DNA from: Calliphora vicina
Lineage: Eukaryota; Arthropoda; Insecta; Diptera; Calliphoridae
Reading direction: 5' to 3'
Assembly (NCBI RefSeq): GCF_958450345.1
Contig: NC_088783.1
Span: forward strand, 100,621,302-100,685,301
DNA length: 64,000 nt
Shown: positions 11,801 through 20,800 of the stretch, in pieces
Position numbering within the stretch: position 1 is the stretch's first letter
Layout of the letters: each line of letters begins with the position of its first letter
Position numbers and translations under genes: made by a program
Notes under the pieces: model-generated
The model's database searches: none
Seen by the model: only the letters and a program-made list of their open reading frames with translations
What the model was told of the DNA's origin: nothing

Positions 11801-14800
11801 TACCATAATAATAATGGCACCTAAGAATGATCGAAGTTCCGACACATTGTTTGGGCGTGGCATATTTCTAATTGACTCAACCTTGGAAGGATCCCTTGCT
11901 GTCTATCACATGTCCAAGATACTTTATTGATGATTCCAAAATTTCACATTTTTCCCAGCGAATCGTAAGATCGTGTTCCTTAAAACGTTTTATTACCTCC
12001 CTTACCTTGATTGCGTTTTCCTGTTATAATATCGTCAAAATATGCAAAAAAAAAAAAACCATCAAGTCCTGCAAGGATAGTGTCCATAGCATTTTGGAAC
12101 GCTCCGGGTGCTGATGTTACCCCTGGACGCAATCGATTAAAAATATAGAGCCCCTTGTGTGTGTTGATTGTTAGTAGCTGCTTTGAATTTTCATCGACTT
12201 CAAATTGAAGGTACGCATCAGAAAGGTCTATTTTACTAAAATATTTACAATTTGCCATCTTTGCAAAAATTTCGTCCGCATGTGGTAGGGATAAAAATTT
12301 GGTTCCATACACTGATTCAATCCGGTTGAGTAGTCACTGCATATACTACGTATTTTGTTGTTCGGCTTACGTACAACAACTATTGGTGCAGCCCAATCAG
12401 AATGTGTTATAGGTGTGATTTTTGGTCTAAATACTGTCATTGAATTCGGTTTGACGTGTAATGTTAATTTAATTTGTGTACAATTTGATCGTTGTGATGT
12501 ACTTCCGTTACAAATTAGCCAATTATAGGTATTAAATTATTAGAAGCATCTGAAGCAGTTTGTTTACATCGCTGCAATTCTGGTTTGCCTATAATAATCC
12601 AGTTTGTTTTCGAAATTATCGTTATATCAGCTGCTGTGTCCAATTGAAGTTTCATCTGTTTCTGAGCAATGCTGATTGTTACAAATTTGCGTCGTTCTAC
12701 ATGATTGTGAATTGCCTTTACAATGTATGGCTGTATTAGTGTAGCAGTAACATTTGGACGCAGTTCACTGTTGTATTTTCCCTTTTTATGTTGTGATTTT
12801 TTATACGATGCATGATGCTTCTTATCGTGTTTCTGTGTATTATGTCCCCGAAAACACCTACAATAACAAACTTTGTGACCTACCATACCGCATTCTGTGT
12901 TGTGTATAGGAACAATCTTTAACATAATGCATTGATCCACACTGCCAGCAAGGATGTGTTGGGCCATCATCATTAACTTCACCAGAAACGTCTTTAGTGC
13001 GTGCGTTGTTTCTGGTTTGTTGATCTTTAAATTTCTTGTAAGATACAGCATTAACCTGTGGTGTATGTGTCTCCACCAGATTTACGTCGTTTTAAGTACC
13101 ATCATACGTTGCACCTCGGTAGTCAATCCCTCTAACGTAATGTCAGTTGTCTTATCCAGCATGGATATAAGTTTACTAAGAACCTCCATGTAATTATGTG
13201 ATTGTAATCCAACTATAAACATAAGACATTTAAATTGTTGCGAGGTCATTTGATTACTCTGGAAACGTTCACATAACTTATATACATACATAATTAAGTC
13301 CTCATTTTCCTCATGGAAAGTGTAGTAAGTGTCTCATTGAATTGGAGATCATGTGGTTTCCTAGGTAATAACAAATCTGCATAATTTCCGTAGACTTGCT
13401 GGTTTAATTTTCGTAGAACTAGCCGAACTTTCGACGCATCGTCAAGTGATTTGGCGTCTTCTTAGAAAAGTGCTTCGTGACGGCTGTACCAGTTGGAAAA
13501 ATACAATTCCGAATCTGGATCATGACAAAACTCATTGATACTTTTGGACAATACATCCATCAATTGTTCCTGCCCCGTACTGGTCACTGTCTGTAATGTG
13601 TTTGCCAGCGTTGATGTCCGTATCATACCGTCAAGTGATTCGATCACCAACTCTTCACAAAAAACAAATAATTAAAGAAGTTGTAATGAATTCAAACCAT
13701 ATACATAGCTCATTCTGTATATCGTCATCTGAAATGCAAAAGGGCGTAACATCCAAAAAATTCAAAATTGAGTTTTTAATTGATATTGGTAGATTGCATC
13801 AAAGCAAACGTCTTCATAAATTTTTAGCTTCCTATTTTTAAAAATAACAACTTTATTGAAGAAAACTTTAAATTTTATTATGTTTTTTATCTCTCCTGTA
13901 AAATTTAAAAAAGTGTTGAGCACTTTTGCATTTTAGGTGACGATATGCACGTTGTAGTTTCAGTCATAGGGTAACATAGAGTCGAGACGCCATTGTCAAA
14001 AGCCATGTATGGAATGGTACATGTAACGCACTATATAGGTTTGATAGTCCAAGTGATCCCTAATGATGCACTATTATTGTTTGGCATCAATCCAAGTTTT
14101 CCAAAATTAACAAATTTCAAGTTTAAATTAGAGACGAAGATTTCTTTTTATTGTAAATAAATATTACCACGTAGAAGGAATGTGTATATCGCGTTTTTTA
14201 ATAAGATGTACGTAGTGCTTATGTCGAAGACAATTTGACAAGTGTTTTTTAATGCTAAAATAACAAGCATAATTTGGTGGCAAACAATATTTAAGTACCC
14301 GTTAACGGTTTACTCGCTAGAATCTACTAAAATACTTCTAAAAAAGGAAGCAACAATAGATTCTAACGTTGTTAAAAATAGTATAATACGTTTAATGTAG
14401 TTATTACCAAAAGGATGCAACCTAAACAATTATCATTCCAAACATATTTTCGAAACACATCCAAATTTGTAAATTCTATAGATATTTTAGTTATTTCATT
14501 ATTTTAGAGTTAGGGTCTAATTTTATAAAACGAATCGACAAACGTTAACAAAATTTTGTATGGAAAATATTCAAGTTTCAAACCATTTTCCCAGTATTAT
14601 TCAAACAAATTGATTACGCCCTAAGAGTTATTAGAGTTATTTCAAAATTACTTCCGTTTAATGTCTCGATATTTTGTACAACAATGTTCCGAAAGTAATT
14701 GAAATTGCCCATATGCTATTTAAATGTTCGAAAATTAGTTAGCTTAAAGGGACTTTTTAAGTTTATCACAACATACAATAACATAGTATCTAATTACCAG

Positions 14801-17800
14801 GGAAACCAAAAAATGCAAATGCATGTTTTTTCTGGTGAGTCTAATGAGCACATGGATAAGATATTTACACGTTTCACAACTATTTAAGAATTTTGGCATC
14901 GATTTGTTAGAGCATATTTTTGCATATTTTACACTTAAATACATATTTTTGCATATATTTGTTTTAAGAGCATATTTATGTCATATTTTGCTTTTTTAGA
15001 GCATATTTTACTGTTTAATAGCATATTTTGACTTTATCAAAAACAAATTTTGACATACTTATTTTTCGCTGTTGCGTTACAAGTTTTACTTCCTTTGTTT
15101 AAAATTCAAAATTGAAAAATAGATTGCTTTTTTTAATATAAAATAAGCACTATTTTAATAATAGCAAACAATATTTAAGTACCCGTTAACGGTTTACTCG
15201 CTAGAATCTACTAAAATATAAAATTTTAGTTCTAATTCAAACTTAACCGTTCTAAGTGTTAAAGAAATATTCCCCCTTATCGTGGTTGGCGTAAACGTCA
15301 TACGCATACGATAGTTTCGTACTAGATTAAAGAACCAGTTTGCATTTTATCTTTAATCTAGTACGAAACAGTCGTAGGCGTATGACGTTTACGCGGACCA
15401 CGATAAGGGTGATTGTCTTTTAAATTTGCTCCTATAACATCAGTTGATGTCGAAAGAACATTTTCTATGTATAAAAATGTTTTCAGATCCAATAGACAAC
15501 GATTTTTATTTGAAAAATTAAGTCAATATTTTGTAATTTATTGCAATAATAACCTTAATTGAAGAAGTGACTTTATATTTATATAAAATATCATCAAAAA
15601 ATACATCTCGAGGCCTTTTCATAACTTATTATTTTTATTTTTTGTTATACTTGTTTTAGTTTATGTTATTTTTGTTTATTTTATGTTACTTTACCTATTT
15701 ATAAATGAATTGTATTGATTTTTTTAAATAAAAGTATATTTTTTGGTTAAAAATTATGTAAAAGTTTTTTTTTAAGAGCATATTTTTTAAATTTTAAGAG
15801 CATATTTTAAAGTTTTTACTGCATATTTAAAGCGCTTAAAACGCTTTTTTTAGAGCATATTTCCGGTTTCCCTGCTAATTACATATATCCCAAACATTAC
15901 GTAAAAAATTGAATTTTATTTTCTTAATTAAAAAAAAAACTTTTTTATAAAATGTGTTTTAAATTTGTTTTCTCATTTTATTTAATTACAGTAAAACTGC
16001 TAATGTGCAAGATTTGCGTCAACGTTACGCAAATCTTTACATTCCATCAGATTATTTCCATGCCAATGTCAAATGGTCGGACTCGTTTACACCCGACAAT
16101 CCATTCTCGTTGCGACGCCCTTGCCAATTTCATATAATGTATGAAAACGTTGAACCTCCAACGCAACAAAATATTGATTTATTAGAACCGGAGGACGCCA
16201 ACTACTTGTATTCGGCCAAAGTAATGCTCATGTCATTGCCACCCATTGCTGAAATGTATAAAAAGTGCTTTGAAAATGATGACGATGACGTGCATCACCG
16301 TGCAGTGCATCCATCGCGTTTAATAAACTTTTTGGTAGGCGTAAAGGGTCGCGGTGGTCCAATGGCCATTGGTGGTCCTTGGTCACCATCATTGGATGGT
16401 GAAAATCCAGATACAGATCCATCTGTACTAATACGTACAGCCATACGTACTTGCAAAGCTCTTACTGGTATTGATTTGTCCAATTGTACCCAATGGTATG
16501 TATGACTGATGAAACAAGAATTATTTCCTAAACAAATTCAATGAATATACATATGAATCTAGTTGAAAAGAGTTGAATTTCGTGATGAAATGTTCTTTAA
16601 AGCTAAAGAATAATTCCTCTTGAAATGTATTGAAAGAGCATCTAGAGAGTTAAAACTTAAATGATTAAGTCATTTCTTTTATACTATGATAATTATTATT
16701 GTTACCGTTTTCTTTTTTTTTTTTATTTATTTATTTGTTTTATTTTTAACAATTATAAAATGAAACTCCACTTCTATTTCCAGCTAAATTATGCTAAGAG
16801 CACTTTAAAGCAAAAATTATTAATATATATACAAAAATATCTTCTGTATATACATATGCAAAGAGCTAAATATAGAAACAAATTTATTTGATTTTCTAAT
16901 TCTAAATTTGATTTCTCTACTTTATAAATTATAATAAACAATTATAATTGTAATGTTGTTGTTGTTTTTATAATTTTTTTCTAACCAGCATAATGCATAG
17001 TTTTATGCCACATTCCTTATGATTTTTTTCTTTCTTTTCCATGTTTATTTACGCGACCAATTTGTTGTACTGAAACTCAAAAAATAAATAATATTTAAAA
17101 CAATACAAAACGAATACAAAACTCATCACCATTTCATAACTGTTGCTCGTGGTTGGTGCTCTGCGCTTATTCGGACTGATGGCTGGCTGGCTGGTTCGCT
17201 TGCTGATGCTGCTGTTCTCACTTCATATCTCGAACAATTTGTTGTTCGGCTTGTGCAAATTCTTTGGCTGATGTTGGTATTTTAAAAATCAACCATCAAT
17301 TAATTCATTTGATGTGGATGTTGACATTTGGGATGTGATTTGGAAAAATTAAATACTCCGCATGATGTGTTACAACGTTGTTTTCTTCCATCTGCATCTG
17401 CATAATTCTGCTCTACTCTACTCGATTAGGTATCGTTTTGTGGAACTCTACTATCATCGCACTGAGTACAAAAATATGGAAAAAGATGGACCACCTCGCG
17501 TAGAAACTGTTGTTATTTATTTGCCCGATGTGCACTCATGCATGCCCAGCATTGAAGAGTGGCAAACATTGACCCAGGTTTACAAAGTTGCCGCCGATGA
17601 TGTTATTGCTCGCCGAACGGCTTTAGTCGCTGCTGCTGCGGCAAATGCAACCGAAGACAACGACAAAACTACTGATGTTGCGATGGCAGACGACTCTACG
17701 TTGGCCGACGATGGAGCTGAAGAAAACCCAGCTGACAACGATGACTCTGCTTCAGTAAATAATGATGATGAAGAAGGAGATGGAGAACACCAAGGCGATG

Positions 17801-20800
17801 AAGAAGCAGAGGAAAAAATGGATGACTCGACAGCATCGGCGGATGTTAGTGGCACTGCAGCTGGTGATGAAGATACCGCTAATGAGATCGCAGATAAGGG
17901 ACACGTTGGCGATGAAACTGCTGCGGCTGAAGCTGCAGACGAAAATGTAACTGACCAAGTTGGTGATGATATTGTTAACGAACAGGCACAAAAAATAATT
18001 CAAAATAGCTTAAGTTTTTGTTATTTTTTAGTTTTCTAGACAATAAGTGTTTATTTAGTCCAAAATCAATCAGTTTTATCTTTTCACAGTCCTTCTCAGT
18101 CACACTCAGCTGGCGAATGGACATAGGAGATCTTATAAAACTTTTAATATCTCATCGTCTCAAATTTTTTAACTAACAAGACAAGGATGACGGTCAATAT
18201 GATCCTCCTCTCTATTGTCTCTCTTCACACGTTCAATTTAGCTATAATTTTATTTTGTTAATTTACATTTTAAAATGATTAGACTTTTCCTTTCTTCTTC
18301 TAATACTGCCTGCACACAAATTATGTTTGTTTTAAGTTTCGCGATTTTAAATCATATTATTTAGTCTTACTCTTCTTTGCTTCTTTTAAGCAGAATTTCT
18401 AAACTGCGCGATGCGGATAATTTCAGTAGTTTACATAAATTTCATCATAATTTTTCGAACTTTATCCCATGAGGCAGTATTTTATACCTATCATCCATCG
18501 TTACCTACCATTGATGGATGGATGGATGGTACATTGAAATGTGTTTGTTTAATTAAATGTTTAAAATGGGGTGCATAAACAAGGAAAATGTTTTAATGTC
18601 ATCTCATGTATATGTTACAGGATGAACCAGCTCCGGAACCTACACATTACTCGCTATTGGATTTAAAAAACATGAAGGTTCAGGAAATACGTGATGAACT
18701 TTTGGCTCGCAATTTGCCCGATAAAGGTGGGTGAATATTTGTTTTGTTTACCATTGATTGTTATCACTTTCTTCATTTTTCAAAAGGTGTACGCAATGTC
18801 GTTATGGCCCGCTTAGCCAAGGCCTTAAATACAGAAAAATTCGAAGAAACTAGAAACAAGGGCAAAAGCAAACATCAGCAGCAATCGCCTCAAAAATCGA
18901 TTGCTGGCAAAAACTTAAACGATTCCAATAGTAAAGCCAAGAAGGATGAAGAAAAAATGGACGTAGATTCTGAGACAACACCTAAAGCCGCCGATAAAAA
19001 ACCCTCAGAGGCAAATAAGAAGAAACCCGCAAAGAGGACCTCAGATGTCAATGCCAAAGGCAACGATGGAAAAGCTAAAGGAAAAGCAAACGCCGACAAA
19101 AAGATTGTTGCTAAAGTCAAAAATGACAAAGAAGATCAAGAAGATTGGGCTGACATTATTGACTTTGAATTAAGTGACATTGTTATACTCGATGAATACG
19201 ATTCGAGTAAAAATCCCGAGGTAATTAATTGACTTTTGTTTCAGGATTCGTAACATGTCTTTTTTTCTTGTATAAGAAACCTTATAACCTTAGAACTTTA
19301 TAACATTTTCATTACTTCAATCTTATTTTGATACTATTTTTAAAAAGTAATTAATTTTGCACTTTTTTAAAAAGTACTTTTAACCAACAAAATGTTATAT
19401 TTTAGTTACTACTTTAAAAACTATTTTTAAAAAAACTTCTAAATGTATTATTTTTTATGCTTTCTACCTTTAAATTTAAATATTATTCGTTTGAAAGTCC
19501 TATCGATGCCATTATGTATGGTATATAACATCGTACAAATGTCCGCCGCAGCTTCGCTTAGTGACGCGCATTTGAAATGTCCAATTTTCAATCACTCTGG
19601 CGCAAAAATCAGGCTGAATTTGACCGATGGCATAGGTTATGTTAGTTTTGAAGGCCGATGTGGTTGTTTCTTATTCATAGAGACCTGCGACTTAAGAAAA
19701 CCCCTCAAGAAAAAGTCTAACGGGTTAATATGGCACCATCTCAGTGATCAGTTCTCGTCACCTCGTCACCTCGTGAGATGCGTCATGAGCAGTGTGCCAC
19801 GTAGCGCCGTCCTGTTGAAACCACATGTCATTGGTGTCCATATCCAATTCAGGTCAAATAAAGTTGGTAATCACTGACTTATAGCGCTCGCCGTTGACGG
19901 TGATGGCCTGGCCAACGTCGTTCTCAAAGAAATATGGAGCGATGATGGCGCCAGCCCTAAATCTTTACCGAAATAGTTAAAATTCTTCTATTTCAAGTAA
20001 TTTTTTAAAAAGAACTTTCACTTTAAAAGAAAATTAATTACTAATTGTATTTTGGTACAAATTTGTCTGAAAATCAGTCTTGTACATACATTTATAAAGT
20101 ACTTATGTCCATCATCTTTAATAAATCGTATATATTATGTATGTATTTTACTAGGAAAATGCCTTGAAGGAAATGAGCGACAGAGAAAAGGCTCAACTTA
20201 TACGCCGCTACACTTTACCCTCCACTCCTCATATTGTGGTGCATCCCAATAGACAGGCTAAAGGTGGCAAATTTGATTGTGACATCATGTCTTTGTCTGT
20301 ATTATTGGATTATCATCAAGATGATGCTAAGGAGCGTTTCTTTGAGGTGGGTTTTATTGTGTTAAATAAACCAAAAAAAATATCTAAATTCATCATACAT
20401 TTGTTTTACATCTTCAGGTCTCATTATTTGCCTCACTCTTTAACGACATGTTAATGCGTGACTTTGCGTTTAACATTTATAAAGAAATTTATCTCTATGA
20501 AGAAACCGCTGCAGCAAATAACACCTGTGAGATCACAGAAATCAAGGCAGAAGACGATGTTAAAAAGGAAAAAACCGAAACAACGGATGAAGTTAAAAAG
20601 GAAACGACTACCAACAAGGAAATCAAAGGAGAAACTAAAGAGAAGGAGGACGAAAAAGAAAAATCTTCAAAGAAAGAAACCAAGTCAACCAGTGAAGACA
20701 AATCCACCAAGGATCAACATAACGATGATTCACAATCCATTAAATCCGAATCGAGGAAACGTAAAATGAGCACATCCACCTCAACAGCTAATGGCAAGGA

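Larger units (their letters stand above)
14798..15874 (+). mobile_element. hAT transposon fossil with 8-bp target duplication
   Basis: The termini are CAGGGAAACC and GGTTTCCCTG. They are flanked by a perfect 8-bp direct repeat CTAATTAC at 14790-14797 and 15875-15882, the hallmark of hAT insertion. Sub-terminal repeats of AGAGCATATTTT occur at both ends (14908 onward and 15775 onward), a usual hAT feature. The only transposase left is the C-terminal dimerisation segment at 15419-15562. It also carries a nested hairpin element (15272-15411) and a copy of a 50-bp repeat (15167). Confidence 0.85.

Noticed and set aside
11378..13850. LTRs for the Ty3/gypsy fragment
   Set aside because: No matching direct repeat could be found on either side. 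The 5' and integrase parts are lost.
17580..18003. Minus-strand and +1 ORFs over CCAR1 exon 4
   Set aside because: Low-complexity shadow frames of the real exon.
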